From NCBI GenBank assembly GCA_963931445.1, contig OZ007016.1:434001-498000 (forward strand): 64,000 nt of DNA, written 5' to 3'. The notes under the pieces were generated by a model. The model had not been told where the DNA came from, searched no databases, and saw only the letters and a program-made list of their open reading frames with translations. This stretch comes from CALXVA01 sp944393025. GTDB taxonomy: Bacteria; Bacillota; Clostridia; TANB77; CAG-508. The translations under genes were made by a program, and so were the position numbers. Shown here one piece after another: positions 16,593 through 24,954 of this stretch. Position 1 is the first letter of the stretch. Each line of letters opens with the position of its first letter.

Positions 16593-17409
16593 GTGGCGAA
16601 AGAAACATATTATTTTTCTCATGACAGCAATGCTATTACTGATACTAAAATACTCAATATGCGAGCTGATTATGGATTAGAACGGATATGGATTATATTG
16701 GGCTATTATAGAAATGATGAGAAATGAGGAAGAATATAAATTAGAACTAAGTAAAAATACATATAGAGCAATAAAGACATTAACTAATACAGAAATAGAT
16801 ATAGAAAAGTATATAAATGATTGTATTGAAGATTATGGATTATTTAGAGAAGCAGATAATAAATTTTTTAGTAATTCTCTACTTAGAAGAATGACAGAAT
16901 ATGAAAAAAAGAGAGAAATTAATAAAAAGAATGGAATGTTAGGTGGAAGACCTAAAAAAACCGAAATAAAACCCAACGGTTATGAAATCAAAACCGAAAA
17001 AAACCAAAATAAAATAAAAGAAAGTAAAGAAAAAGAAAATAAAATAAATAAAAATAAAATAAATGATGTTGCAGTAAGCGACAGTTGTGTTGACGGCTTA
17101 CAAGAAATCATTGATTTTTATGAAAATAACATTGGTATGATTACACCTTTTGGATTAGATATATTATCAGATTATGTAAAAGAAATGAGTAGTGAACTAG
17201 TTATTTTGGCCATGAAAAAATCTGTAGTAGCTAATAAAAGGACAATTCAATACATAAAAGGAATTTTAAATAATTGGAGCAAGAAGGGTATTAAAACAGT
17301 AATAGAAGCAGAAAAAGAAGATGAAGAGTTTAGAAATAAAAATAATACAAAAGAAGAAACAGAGGAAGAGAAAATTGCAAGAAAAATAAAGATGTTAGAA
17401 GGTGTATAA
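16593..17409 (+). CDS. Phage replication initiator, DUF4373 plus DnaD-like (+1 recoding at CGG 16683-16685)
   Basis: 271 aa from GTG 16593 after AAAGGAGAAGAAAT. The N-terminal Lin1244/Lin1753-type domain starts A-K-E-T-Y-Y-F-S-H-D. Frame 0 meets CGG at codon 31 and stops 14 codons later. Skipping C16683 gives the hallmark E-G-Y-G-L-Y-W-A-I-I-E-M and continues intact to 17409. Residues about 165-240 form a DnaD-like domain (Y-I-K-G-I-L-N-N-W near its end), which binds origin DNA and helps load the helicase. A frame-1 ORF at 16591 reads a membrane-like peptide and is a shadow. Confidence 0.9.
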
Positions 17410-17821
17410 AGTGGAAAATGCAGAATTTATAAAAGCAACTAGTAGATTAGAAAATTACTATGGAAAAGAATATTCCTCAGAACAACTTAAAATAATGTTT
17501 GACATATTGAAAGAATGGAATATTGAAAAATATAAAAAAGCAATAAATTATAGTATTAATAATAGCAAGTATTTACCTAAAATAGTGGATTTAAGAAGTG
17601 CAGAAATTGAAAATAGAGGAATACAAGAAAAGCCAAAGATTGATTTTATAAAATGCAATAAATGTAATGGAGAAGGTTTTATAAAATATTTTAAACAAAA
17701 GAAAGATGGAGATAGAATATTGAAATATGAATATATAGCATTATGTACTTGTCAAAATGCAGAAAAGCAAAGACAGATAAACAAATATAATTTGCCAACA
17801 CTGGCAGAAATTGGTCTGTAG
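17402..17821 (+). CDS. Helicase-loader-like phage protein with zinc knuckle
   Basis: 139 aa. The N-terminal 65 residues (S-E-Q-L-K-I-M-F-D-I-L-K-E-W, then Y-L-P-K-I-V-D-L-R) resemble the N-terminal domain of the helicase loader/inhibitor G39P. The rest holds C-N-K-C-N-G-E-G-F and C-T-C, a zinc site. It overlaps the initiator gene by 8 bases, so it is co-translated with it. It probably acts with the initiator in delivering the host DnaB helicase. GTG 17411 is an alternative start. Confidence 0.6.
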   Translation: MYKVENAEFIKATSRLENYYGKEYSSEQLKIMFDILKEWNIEKYKKAINYSINNSKYLPKIVDLRSAEIENRGIQEKPKIDFIKCNKCNGEGFIKYFKQKKDGDRILKYEYIALCTCQNAEKQRQINKYNLPTLAEIGL

Positions 17822-17835
17822 AGGAGTGATAACAA

Positions 17836-18156
17836 ATGATAACGCACGAAACAAGACAAATAAGTTTTAGAGACATACAAGATAAAACAAAAATAAGATA
17901 TATACAGATTTTAAATAGATTAGATAAGCCTAAAACAGCAAAAGAATTAGCAGTAGAGTTGTTTGACTTAGGATATATACCTAGCACAGAAAGAAACTAC
18001 ACAGCACCAAGACTTACAGAATTAGAAAAAATGGGATATGTAAAAGCAATAGACAAAAAGAAATGTCAGTACACAGGCAAGACCGTAGCAGTATATGAGA
18101 GGACTCAAAAAGGCTTTGAGGTAGTAAATTATGAGCATATTCCAAGAATAGATTAG
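17836..18156 (+). CDS. Winged-helix phage protein
   Basis: 106 aa with a winged-helix fold: R-Y-I-Q-I-L-N-R-L, A-K-E-L-A-V-E-L, then A-P-R-L-T-E-L-E-K-M-G-Y-V-K as recognition helix and wing, followed by K-T-V-A-V-Y-E. It may bind DNA as a regulator of the early operon. A GAGGAGTGAT site precedes the ATG. Confidence 0.65.
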   Translation: MITHETRQISFRDIQDKTKIRYIQILNRLDKPKTAKELAVELFDLGYIPSTERNYTAPRLTELEKMGYVKAIDKKKCQYTGKTVAVYERTQKGFEVVNYEHIPRID

Positions 18157-18166
18157 GAGTTACTAA

Positions 18167-18322
18167 ATGAAACAAATAGATAATAAAAAGATATGTAAAT
18201 ACTGCTTAGGCTGTAATAAGTTAGAGGATGAAAATTTCGATGGAGTAATGAGATGTAAATATTTTTCAGCAGGTTATGCAGATTGGCAAGAAAAGTGGAA
18301 GGAGCAAATGAAAATACGATGA
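18167..18322 (+). CDS. Small zinc-finger-like phage protein
   Basis: 51 aa with four cysteines spaced C-x2-C-x2-C and a later Cys (I-C-K-Y-C-L-G-C-N-K near residues 9-18), so probably metal-binding. AGGAGTTACTAA precedes the ATG. It overlaps the start of the methyltransferase gene by four bases (ATGA), indicating coupled translation. Confidence 0.55.
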   Translation: MKQIDNKKICKYCLGCNKLEDENFDGVMRCKYFSAGYADWQEKWKEQMKIR

Positions 18323-19119
18323 AAATCAAGACAAAAATAGAATTGTATAATGACCATTTTGAGAATGCTAAAAGATATGGAATACCACATGCACAATTAA
18401 TTATAGCTGATATACCATACAATTTAGGAAACAATGCCTATGCTAGCAACCCACAATGGTATATAGATGGAGACAATAAAAATGGAGAAAGCAAGTTAGC
18501 AGGGAAAAGCTTTTTTGATACAGATAATGATTTTAAAATAAATAACTTCTTTGATTTTTGTACGAGATATTTAAAGAAAGAACCAAAGGAAAAAGGACAA
18601 GCAGCAGCAATGATAGTATTTTGTGCATTTGAGCAAATACCAATGGTAATAGAGCAGGGAAAGAAACACGGACTAGTAAAAAGTTATCCATTAATATTTA
18701 TAAAGAATTACTCTAGTCAAGTATTAAAAGCAAATATGAAAATAGTAGGAGCAACAGAATATGCAGTGGTTTTGTATAGAGAGAAGTTGCCAAAATTTAA
18801 TAATGACGGGCATATGATTTTTAACTGGTTTGAGTGGAAAAGAGAAAGTAAGATATATCCAAAAATTCATCCAACTCAAAAACCAATTGCGCTACTAAAA
18901 CAACTTATAGAAATTTTTACAGATGAAGGAGATGTAGTTATAGACCCAGTTGCTGGTAGTGGAACGACATTAAGAGCTTGTGCAGAACTTAAAAGAAATT
19001 GTTATGGCTTTGAAATCAAGAAGAATTTTTATAATTTAGCAAAAGAAAAAATGATAAGTGAGGATATTTTAAATGGAATTATGGAAGATGGGCAAGTTAC
19101 CTTTGATGCAATTATATGA
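18319..19119 (+). CDS. Phage DNA methyltransferase (N6-adenine or N4-cytosine type)
   Basis: 266 aa. The catalytic motif is D-I-P-Y (I-A-D-I-P-Y-N-L near residue 35) and the SAM-binding motif is D-P-V-A-G-S-G-T-T near 215, so motif IV precedes motif I, the beta-class order. It also has H-P-T-Q-K-P, typical of this class. It modifies phage or host DNA, possibly against restriction or to regulate; the target sequence is unknown. The ATG at 18319 overlaps the previous stop; an in-frame TTG at 18283 would extend it into the previous gene. Confidence 0.88.
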   Translation: MKIKTKIELYNDHFENAKRYGIPHAQLIIADIPYNLGNNAYASNPQWYIDGDNKNGESKLAGKSFFDTDNDFKINNFFDFCTRYLKKEPKEKGQAAAMIVFCAFEQIPMVIEQGKKHGLVKSYPLIFIKNYSSQVLKANMKIVGATEYAVVLYREKLPKFNNDGHMIFNWFEWKRESKIYPKIHPTQKPIALLKQLIEIFTDEGDVVIDPVAGSGTTLRACAELKRNCYGFEIKKNFYNLAKEKMISEDILNGIMEDGQVTFDAII

Positions 19120-19135
19120 AAGGAGCAAATGAAAA

Positions 19136-19498
19136 ATGCAAATAGAAATACCTTTTAGATTACCTAGTTTAAATCAATACATAAATGAATGTCGCAAGAA
19201 TAGGTATGCAGGGGCTAATATGAAAAAGACAGTAGAAGAAGACATAGGTTGGTACATAAACAAATTACCGAAGTATAAAAAGCCAATTCAAATACATTTT
19301 CATTGGATAGAGGAAAATAAAAAACGCGATTTAGATAATGTATGCTTTGCAAAGAAATTTATATTAGACAGTATGGTAAAAGCAGGTAAACTAAAAAATG
19401 ATAATAGAAACTATGTAACAGGTTTTATAGATACATTTGAGTATGGAGATGAAAGTAAAGTGATTTTAGATATTAGAGAAGAGGAGAATGCAAAATGA
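19136..19498 (+). CDS. RusA-like Holliday junction resolvase
   Basis: 120 aa. N-terminal I-P-F-R-L-P-S-L-N-Q-Y opens the domain, and the acidic metal-binding segment K-K-R-D-L-D-N-V with D-S-M-V-K-A-G and N-D-N-R-N-Y-V matches RusA. It cuts Holliday junctions formed during phage replication and packaging. AAAGGAGCAAATGAAA gives the ribosome site. It overlaps the next gene by four bases. Confidence 0.9.
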   Translation: MQIEIPFRLPSLNQYINECRKNRYAGANMKKTVEEDIGWYINKLPKYKKPIQIHFHWIEENKKRDLDNVCFAKKFILDSMVKAGKLKNDNRNYVTGFIDTFEYGDESKVILDIREEENAK

Positions 19499-19830
19499 TA
19501 ATAAGTAAAGAAAAATTTGTAGAAATAATAAATAGATTAAAAAATTATAAGGAATTACAAGATAAGATAGATGAGTTATTTAAAGATAATATAGATAATA
19601 GAGAAAACGACTTCATAAATGCAGCTAGTATATGCATAGGGCATGAAAGTGTTGTTATAGAACTACTTGAAAATATGTTTAACGATAAAGATACTATAAG
19701 TTGGTGGATATATGAGTGTAATTATGGTAGAGATTTTAGTTTAGGAAATTTAGAAGTAAATGGAGTAGAAATAGATATAAGTACAGTAGAGAAATTATAT
19801 GATTATTTGATAAAAGAAGCGGAGGGATAA
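19495..19830 (+). CDS. Phage hypothetical protein
   Basis: 111 aa, not recognised, acidic and mostly helical, with W-W-I-Y-E-C-N-Y-G-R near residues 67-76. Proteins of this type are common in Gram-positive phage early operons. Start coupled to rusA (ATGA overlap). Confidence 0.6.
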   Translation: MIISKEKFVEIINRLKNYKELQDKIDELFKDNIDNRENDFINAASICIGHESVVIELLENMFNDKDTISWWIYECNYGRDFSLGNLEVNGVEIDISTVEKLYDYLIKEAEG

Positions 19831-19831
19831 T

Positions 19832-20158
19832 ATGAGCAATGGTAACGACATAAATGTCGGTAGCATAGAAGAAGATGTAAAAAGATGTAATGAATTAATA
19901 AAGGTTGAACATGCTAATTGGATAGGTATTAGTAATCAGTTAGCCATATCACACATTTTATCAGAGCGAGAGCAAAAAGACAAGCGAATACAAGAGTTAG
20001 AAGCTGATTTATATAGTGCAAATGAAATAATTGCAGATTTGATAGACAGCATACCAAAGCAAGTGGTAATAGAGTTAATAGAAAATGAAACTATAGACAT
20101 AAGTGGATTTGAATGTATAGCAGTAGAAGATTTAAAAAAATTATTGGAGGATAAGTAA
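19832..20158 (+). CDS. Phage hypothetical protein, coiled coil
   Basis: 108 aa. Residues 40-70 form a coiled coil (R-E-Q-K-D-K-R-I-Q-E-L-E-A-D-L). No domain is recognised. The GGAGGGATAAT site lies in the end of the previous gene. Out-of-frame CGGs at its start (GTC GGT) cause no frameshift. Confidence 0.55.
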   Translation: MSNGNDINVGSIEEDVKRCNELIKVEHANWIGISNQLAISHILSEREQKDKRIQELEADLYSANEIIADLIDSIPKQVVIELIENETIDISGFECIAVEDLKKLLEDK

Positions 20159-20159
20159 T

Positions 20160-20438
20160 ATGGAATTAAAACATTCTGATTATGTAAAAATACAAGAAAT
20201 ATTAGGTGATTTTGCGAATAAATTAAAACAAACAGAAAGAAGAGAAGTAACTATTCCTTTAAGTGAATATGAATCAATAATAAAGAATGAAAGTTTATAT
20301 TTTAAAAAAATAACATTATTAGAAGAAATAACACAAGAATGTGAATTAGTTTTAAGTATGGATTCAAAAGATTGGGATAATGAAACATTATATAAAAGAA
20401 TTTATGAAATATATGAAAAGATAGTAAAAGATTGGTAA
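20160..20438 (+). CDS. Phage hypothetical protein
   Basis: A 92-aa, helical, charged protein without recognised domain. The segment V-T-I-P-L-S-E-Y-E-S is a common opening of small phage proteins of unknown role. TTGGAGGATAAGTA precedes the ATG. Confidence 0.55.
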   Translation: MELKHSDYVKIQEILGDFANKLKQTERREVTIPLSEYESIIKNESLYFKKITLLEEITQECELVLSMDSKDWDNETLYKRIYEIYEKIVKDW

Positions 20439-20479
20439 AAAAAATATTTAATTTATAATATAAAAAGGAGAAAATTAAT

Positions 20480-20985
20480 ATGGCATATAATAACAAAATA
20501 AATTATCTAACAAAGAATTATAAAAGTGATGAATGGTATACTCCAATTGAAGTGGTAAGATTTATAGAAACATTAGTAGATAAATCAAAAAAAATAATTT
20601 GTCCGTTTGATACAGAAAAAAGTAATTTTGTAAAAATCTTTAATAACAGCATACATAATATAACAGATTTTATGGAAAAAGATTATGAATATGATGTTTG
20701 CATTACTAATCCGCCATTTTCTTTAAGAGATAAAGTGATAAGAAAGTGTTTAGATAATAAAAAAGATTTAATAATTATATTTCCTGAAAATGCTATTTTT
20801 AGTGTTACTTTTTATAATTTATTAAATGATTATAAATTTAATTATAAAATTTATAGTCCAAAAAAAGAATATATTTTATAGATGATAAAGGTAACCAAAA
20901 CAGACCAAATTTTCATTCTATTATATTACAAATAGATAAAAAGTTTAATAATAATGAAATAATACATATTAATTTAGAAGATTAG
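20480..20985 (+). CDS. Phage adenine methyltransferase-like protein, frame broken at 20875
   Basis: Frame 0 encodes 133 aa with S-D-E-W-Y-T-P near residue 17 and the catalytic N-P-P-F near 77, as in Dam-type phage methyltransferases. It stops at 20879-20881. Reading 20875 twice (a -1 shift in a run of four Ts) continues Ile-Phe-Ile-Asp-Asp-Lys-Gly-Asn for 35 more residues to TAG 20983-20985. There is no CGG here. The clear SAM-binding glycine motif of larger enzymes is not seen. A one-base deletion or a sequence error is more likely than programmed shifting; activity is doubtful. Confidence 0.6.
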
Positions 20986-20995
20986 GAGGAAATAT

Positions 20996-21182
20996 ATGTG
21001 TGAGTATTGCGAAAAAGGAAAACCAATATGTAGTGAAAATAAAAAAGAGTTAGGAATAGAATTTCTGTCAGGAACAAGTTTATTAGTTGCTTATGCTTTA
21101 GATAAAAAAGGATGGGATATTTCAGTAAAGTGTAAAATATCTTATTGCCCGATGTGTCGGAAGAAAGTTAGGAGATGATTAG
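20996..21182 (+). CDS. Small zinc-ribbon phage protein (+1 recoding at CGG 21158-21160)
   Basis: 62 aa including the recoded end. It has C-E-Y-C at the N-terminus, a second Cys, and Y-C-P-M-C near residue 50. Frame 0 would end C-R-K-K-V-R-R. Skipping C21158 gives C-G-R-K-L-G-D-D, the usual ending of this phage zinc-ribbon family, and a TAG (21180-21182) that directly abuts the ATG of the next gene. The restored C-G-R-K-L is strong support for the +1 frame. Confidence 0.8.
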
Positions 21183-21473
21183 ATGAGTGAAGCGGAAGAA
21201 TTTGAATATATATTTGGAAATGTACCCTTTGAAGATATAAAAAAGATACAAAAATATATACAAGAAAATTATATTAGTAGAGATGAGATAACAAAAGCAT
21301 TGGAAGTATGTGAAAAGGTATATGAAGAAGAAATGAAACCATATCAAAGAGAATATGGTTTAGATGTTACATATTTAAACAAAAAAGAAAAGGCTGAGCT
21401 AATAAATAAAAGAAATTGTTTAATAACACAGATGGAAACTTATAAACAAATATTAAAAAAAGAAGATAAGTAA
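21183..21473 (+). CDS. Phage hypothetical protein
   Basis: 96 aa, acidic and helical; unknown. It begins immediately after the recoded stop of the previous gene. AGGAGATGATTAG, containing that stop, serves as ribosome site. Confidence 0.55.
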   Translation: MSEAEEFEYIFGNVPFEDIKKIQKYIQENYISRDEITKALEVCEKVYEEEMKPYQREYGLDVTYLNKKEKAELINKRNCLITQMETYKQILKKEDK

Positions 21474-21507
21474 TGTAAAGAATTAGGTTGGATAGAGGAG
21501 TGATTTA

Positions 21508-22218
21508 ATGAAATCAGATTTGACATTAGAAATAGAGAATCAAGCAATAAAACAATTCAAAAAAATGGGCGTTTTTATATGTCCTGAATGTACTTTTGAA
21601 AGACCCTGGATAAATGATTCACCTGCTAACTGTTCTATCAAAGAGTTTAATTTTAATCCTAAATATAATCAATTAAAAGGAAAACATATAAGAAGTGAAA
21701 TAGTTGATATTTTAGAATTAAATTCTCAAAAAGGCTGGATATGCTATGAAATAAAAATATCTAAATCAGATTTTCATAGCAATGCTATAAAAAGTTTTGT
21801 AGGAAATTATAATTATTATTTAATGCCAGAAGATTTATATGAGCAAGTAAAAAAAGAAATACCAAAAGAAATTGGTGTATATACATATAACGGAAGAATC
21901 CTTAATTTATCAAAAAAAGCAAGAAAACAAGAATTAGTAGATGGTATTGATGAACAATTAAATTATGGAATAATAAGAGCCTTAGATAGAGAAAGAGTAA
22001 AACAAAGAGAAAAAATAAAATCAAGTATATTAAAAGAATTACAAGAGTATGAAAATAAATTACAAATCAAAATTAAAAATAAAAAAGATGAGAGATGGGA
22101 AATAAAGCATAATTTAGCATTAAAGGAACAAAATGCAAAAATAGAAGAACTAGATATAGAGTTAGATTTACTTGAAGAAATACATAGAAATTTACAATTT
22201 ATTTTAATGAAAATATAG
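21508..22218 (+). CDS. PD-(D/E)XK-like nuclease fold protein (MmcB-like)
   Basis: 236 aa. The core R-S-E-I-V-D-I-L-E-L followed by W-I-C-Y-E-I-K-I-S-K-S-D-F fits the acidic residue and E-x-K of PD-(D/E)XK nucleases; Y-N-Y-Y-L-M-P-E-D-L-Y then matches MmcB-like or phage endonuclease families. The C-terminal 80 residues are a coiled coil. A role in phage DNA processing is inferred. Confidence 0.6.
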   Translation: MKSDLTLEIENQAIKQFKKMGVFICPECTFERPWINDSPANCSIKEFNFNPKYNQLKGKHIRSEIVDILELNSQKGWICYEIKISKSDFHSNAIKSFVGNYNYYLMPEDLYEQVKKEIPKEIGVYTYNGRILNLSKKARKQELVDGIDEQLNYGIIRALDRERVKQREKIKSSILKELQEYENKLQIKIKNKKDERWEIKHNLALKEQNAKIEELDIELDLLEEIHRNLQFILMKI

Positions 22219-22231
22219 AGGAGTGATTTAA

Positions 22232-22579
22232 TTGGATAAAGAAGAAAAAGAGAAAAGAGTTAAATTAATAGCTGATACAATAGAATATTTAATGAAGCAA
22301 ATAGATTTATTTGTAAATCAAATGACTTATGAAGATATAGAAATCTTAATAGAAAGTAAAGAAGCTTTAAAAGAGAAAATATCTAGGAATGAAAGTGCAA
22401 TGGCTTTAATATTTGCACTTGGAGGAAATTATGATAGTTCTGAAGATGAAATGAAAATTGAGACGCTAGATTGTTTAATTAAAATTATAAAAGCAAGAAA
22501 TAAATATAAAGAAAAACTACTAGAACAAAGAGAGCAAATAAAGAAGAGACAAGAAGCTTTGAAAATGCTAGGATTATAA
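22232..22579 (+). CDS. Phage hypothetical protein, coiled coil
   Basis: 115 aa from a TTG start placed after GAGGAGTGATTTAA. Charged, helical, C-terminal coiled coil. It contains A-L-I-F-A-L-G-G-N-Y-D-S-S. No family is recognised. Confidence 0.5.
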   Translation: MDKEEKEKRVKLIADTIEYLMKQIDLFVNQMTYEDIEILIESKEALKEKISRNESAMALIFALGGNYDSSEDEMKIETLDCLIKIIKARNKYKEKLLEQREQIKKRQEALKMLGL

Positions 22580-22592
22580 GGAGGAATAAACT

Positions 22593-22919
22593 ATGTTATC
22601 AGAAGAAGAAAAGATCCTTAATGAATTATATAAACAAGATATTGACATTATGTGTTGGTATCCACAACCTTCAACAGTAATTAGTAAATTTTCAAATGTA
22701 TCTTTATATAAAACTAGAAAAATATTACATAAATTAAAAGAAGAAGGAATAGTTGAATTTGAAAGAGGTTATGTACCTGATAGAATATCTTATGAAGGAG
22801 AATTAGAAGAAGAAGCATTTCTTTATTGTGGTTGGAAAATAACTAATAAAGGGAAAAAGAATAATAAATATAGAGAACTAAAACAAAAGTCAGAAAAAGA
22901 ATTAGAAAAAATATTATAA
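22593..22919 (+). CDS. Winged-helix phage protein
   Basis: 108 aa. Residues 20-60 form a helix-turn-helix or winged helix (V-S-L-Y-K-T-R-K-I-L-H-K-L-K-E-E-G-I-V). The C-terminal part is basic. Possibly a small transcription regulator. AAGGAGGAATAAACT gives the ribosome site. Confidence 0.55.
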   Translation: MLSEEEKILNELYKQDIDIMCWYPQPSTVISKFSNVSLYKTRKILHKLKEEGIVEFERGYVPDRISYEGELEEEAFLYCGWKITNKGKKNNKYRELKQKSEKELEKIL

Positions 22920-22934
22920 AGAGAGGTGCGTTTG

Positions 22935-23396
22935 ATGTTGTCAGAAGAACAAAAAGCTATTAAATATTTTTATAATTTAAGAGCTACAATAGATGAAAGT
23001 TATATGTTATTTGATGAAGAAATAAATGTAAAATGCGGAAAAAATATGATTAAACAAATTACTTTAGTTTTAAACCTTATAACTAAACTACAAAAAGAAA
23101 ATGAAGAGCTAAGAGATAAAAAGCAAGACTTATTAAGAAAATTAAGAAATAGAGTGAAAGAAGTAAAAAAACTGGCAAAGTATAGCTTGTATAAAAAAGA
23201 GTTTTCAAGATTAAATAAAACTATAAAAGAAAAGGACAAGCAAATAGATTTACTGGCAGAGAAAATTAATGAAGCGTATTTTGAAGAAAATGATTTTTTT
23301 GATTGGTTTGAAAAAATATTTGGTATAAGACCTAAAGGAAATTATAAAGATGAAATCAAGCAATACTTTGAAACTAAAGTAAAGAAAGGAGAATAG
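22935..23396 (+). CDS. Phage hypothetical protein, coiled coil
   Basis: 153 aa from ATG 22935; GTG 22926 is possible but lies on the AGAGAGGTG site. Most of the middle is coiled coil (L-Q-K-E-N-E-E-L-R-D-K-K-Q). The N-terminus M-L-S-E-E-Q-K is similar to that of the previous gene. The TGC GGA in it shows that an out-of-phase CGG is harmless. Function unknown. Confidence 0.5.
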   Translation: MLSEEQKAIKYFYNLRATIDESYMLFDEEINVKCGKNMIKQITLVLNLITKLQKENEELRDKKQDLLRKLRNRVKEVKKLAKYSLYKKEFSRLNKTIKEKDKQIDLLAEKINEAYFEENDFFDWFEKIFGIRPKGNYKDEIKQYFETKVKKGE

Positions 23397-23397
23397 T

Positions 23398-23613
23398 ATG
23401 TTAAAAATAAAAGATAATGTAGATTTAGAAGAATTAGAAAAGTTTGGTTTTAAGAAGAATGAATATACACATTTATTAGTACTAAGAGAAGATGAACATG
23501 ATTTTGCATCCATTGATGTCAGAAACAGAATATATGAAATATTAGATTTATGCAATAAAACATATAATCTAACTTACGACTTAATTCAAGCAGGATTGGT
23601 TGAAAAAATGTGA
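23398..23613 (+). CDS. Phage hypothetical protein
   Basis: A 71-aa protein containing F-G-F-K-K-N-E-Y-T and D-V-R-N-R-I-Y-E-I-L, a pattern common in small phage proteins of unknown role. GAAAGGAGAATAGT precedes the ATG. Confidence 0.5.
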   Translation: MLKIKDNVDLEELEKFGFKKNEYTHLLVLREDEHDFASIDVRNRIYEILDLCNKTYNLTYDLIQAGLVEKM

Positions 23614-23654
23614 TAAAACTACACAAAAATGCTAGAGAAAATGTGAGAATTATT

Positions 23655-23730
23655 GCACCATTTACTCAGTTGGTAGAGCAGTTGACTCTTAATCGAATGG
23701 TCGGAGGTTCGATTCGTAGTCGGACACCCA
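23655..23730 (+). pseudogene. Degenerate tRNA-Lys (CUU)-like sequence
   Basis: The 5' half matches a normal tRNA: GCACCAT as acceptor strand, CTCAGTTGGTAGAGC as D-arm, and an anticodon loop CTCTTAA with anticodon CUU. GGTTCGATTC resembles a T-loop, but the T-stem and the 3' acceptor strand do not pair and the CCA is preceded by unmatched bases. It is probably a decayed phage tRNA-Lys. Confidence 0.4.
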
Positions 23731-23750
23731 GAAAGGAGAAAACATCACAA

Positions 23751-23960
23751 ATGAAAATAAGTTATGCATATAAAAAAATAAGTGAAGCAATGTTACTTAT
23801 AGATAATATAAATTTATATGAAGTATCAACTATTACAAGTAGGATGTTAAATCAGAAAAAATTACATAAAGCATATAAATTATTAGATAATTTTAGAGAT
23901 GAATTGATCAGAGAAAATATAATAAATAAACAAAAAAAGAACGGAGGTACAAATGAATAA
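23751..23960 (+). CDS. Phage hypothetical protein
   Basis: 69 aa, helical, unknown. The ATG at 23751 follows AAAGGAG by 12 bases. An open frame extends upstream across the tRNA-like sequence, but that part is unlikely to be coding. Its last base is the first base of the next start codon. Confidence 0.5.
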   Translation: MKISYAYKKISEAMLLIDNINLYEVSTITSRMLNQKKLHKAYKLLDNFRDELIRENIINKQKKNGGTNE

Positions 23961-24361
23961 TGAATAGAGAGGACCTTAAAAAATTTAGATATAATAAGAT
24001 TTGGATAGAAGAACAAATGGAATTATATCAAGAAATGAAACAAAGAGCTGAAGGGTTGAAAACAATAGTTTTGGACGGAATGCCTAAAGCACATAACAAA
24101 CCAAGTTATATGATAGAAAATTTAATAGACCAATATAATTATATTATAGAAAAATTAGATGAAGAACAAAAGACACAAAACAAAATATTGTTACAACTTA
24201 AAAAAGTTGATGAACCTTATAGAAGTGTGTTGACTAAGTATTATATTCAAGGTAAAAAACTTTCTAAAGTTGCAGATGAAATGAATTATGAATATGAATA
24301 TACAAAACATTTAAATGGAATTGCATTAAATAAATTTGATAAAATCGGAGGAGAAGAATGA
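23960..24361 (+). CDS. Late transcription regulator, DUF1492/RinA-like
   Basis: 133 aa. The N-terminal two thirds are helical with a coiled coil. The C-terminal part (Y-R-S-V-L-T-K-Y-Y-I-Q-G-K-K-L-S-K-V-A-D-E-M) is a sigma region-4-like helix-turn-helix. DUF1492, RinA and ArpU proteins at this position, just before the packaging genes, activate late transcription in Gram-positive phages. The assignment combines pattern and position. Confidence 0.7.
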   Translation: MNREDLKKFRYNKIWIEEQMELYQEMKQRAEGLKTIVLDGMPKAHNKPSYMIENLIDQYNYIIEKLDEEQKTQNKILLQLKKVDEPYRSVLTKYYIQGKKLSKVADEMNYEYEYTKHLNGIALNKFDKIGGEE

Positions 24362-24852
24362 CATATTATATATATAGACATATTGCACCTAATGGAAAAT
24401 CTTATATAGGTAAAACAAAAGATCCTAGTAAAAGAAATAAAAAAGGAAATGGATATAGGAAATGTCCAAAATTTTGGGAAGCTATAAAAAAATTTGGCTG
24501 GGAGAATATGCAACACGAGATACTTGCAACGACAAATGATGACCGAGAAGCTAGAGGATTAGAAAAACGAATGATAAAAAAATATGATACAGTAAATAAT
24601 GGATATAATTCATGTAACGGCATAATAGGTAGAAAATATACACCTAGAGGATATTATACAATATATGGTCAATATGATATAGACGGCAATTTGATAAAAA
24701 AATATGTAGGAAATAATGAATTAAGAAGAAATAGATATTCTCCAGAAAGAGTAAACTGGTGTGCAAAAGGAAAGGCAAAAACAGCATATGGGTGTAAATG
24801 GAAAATAGAAGGAAAATGTGAAAAATCTACATATGTCACTAAATCTTACTGA
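24358..24852 (+). CDS. GIY-YIG homing-type endonuclease
   Basis: 164 aa. The N-terminal nuclease domain shows Y-Y-I-Y-R-H and S-Y-I-G-K-T (GIY and YIG motifs), then Arg in P-S-K-R-N-K, and Glu in A-R-G-L-E-K-R. The C-terminal half has repeated Y-G-x-Y-D and N-W-C-A-K-G-K-A-K-T-A-Y segments, like DNA-binding NUMOD modules. It overlaps the regulator by four bases. It may be a free-standing homing gene that spreads between phages; no intron is visible. Confidence 0.9.
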   Translation: MTYYIYRHIAPNGKSYIGKTKDPSKRNKKGNGYRKCPKFWEAIKKFGWENMQHEILATTNDDREARGLEKRMIKKYDTVNNGYNSCNGIIGRKYTPRGYYTIYGQYDIDGNLIKKYVGNNELRRNRYSPERVNWCAKGKAKTAYGCKWKIEGKCEKSTYVTKSY

Positions 24853-24913
24853 AAAACACTGTCAAGTGTGTTAAAATGATAATATAAAATTTTAATTATT
24901 AAAGGACCTCGAA

Positions 24914-24949
24914 AGGCACAGTCAGAAATGGCTAATCCCGAGTGCCTAT
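24914..24949 (+). other. Structured leader before the phage tRNA
   Basis: AGGCAC and GTGCCT pair around an inner AGTCA-GAAA-TGGCT hairpin with a GNRA-type tetraloop. It is far more GC-rich than its surroundings and lies right before the tRNA. It may be a processing signal or a remnant RNA element. Function unknown. Confidence 0.45.
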
Positions 24950-24954
24950 AATAT

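Noticed and set aside
16591..16680. Short membrane-like ORF starting ATG TGG CGA at 16591
   Set aside because: It is a shadow of the DUF4373 gene, whose conserved N-terminus starts at GTG 16593 in the next frame.
23610..23750. Coding extension across the tRNA-like sequence
   Set aside because: The open frame there only reflects lack of stops; the ribosome site and coding character begin at 23751.
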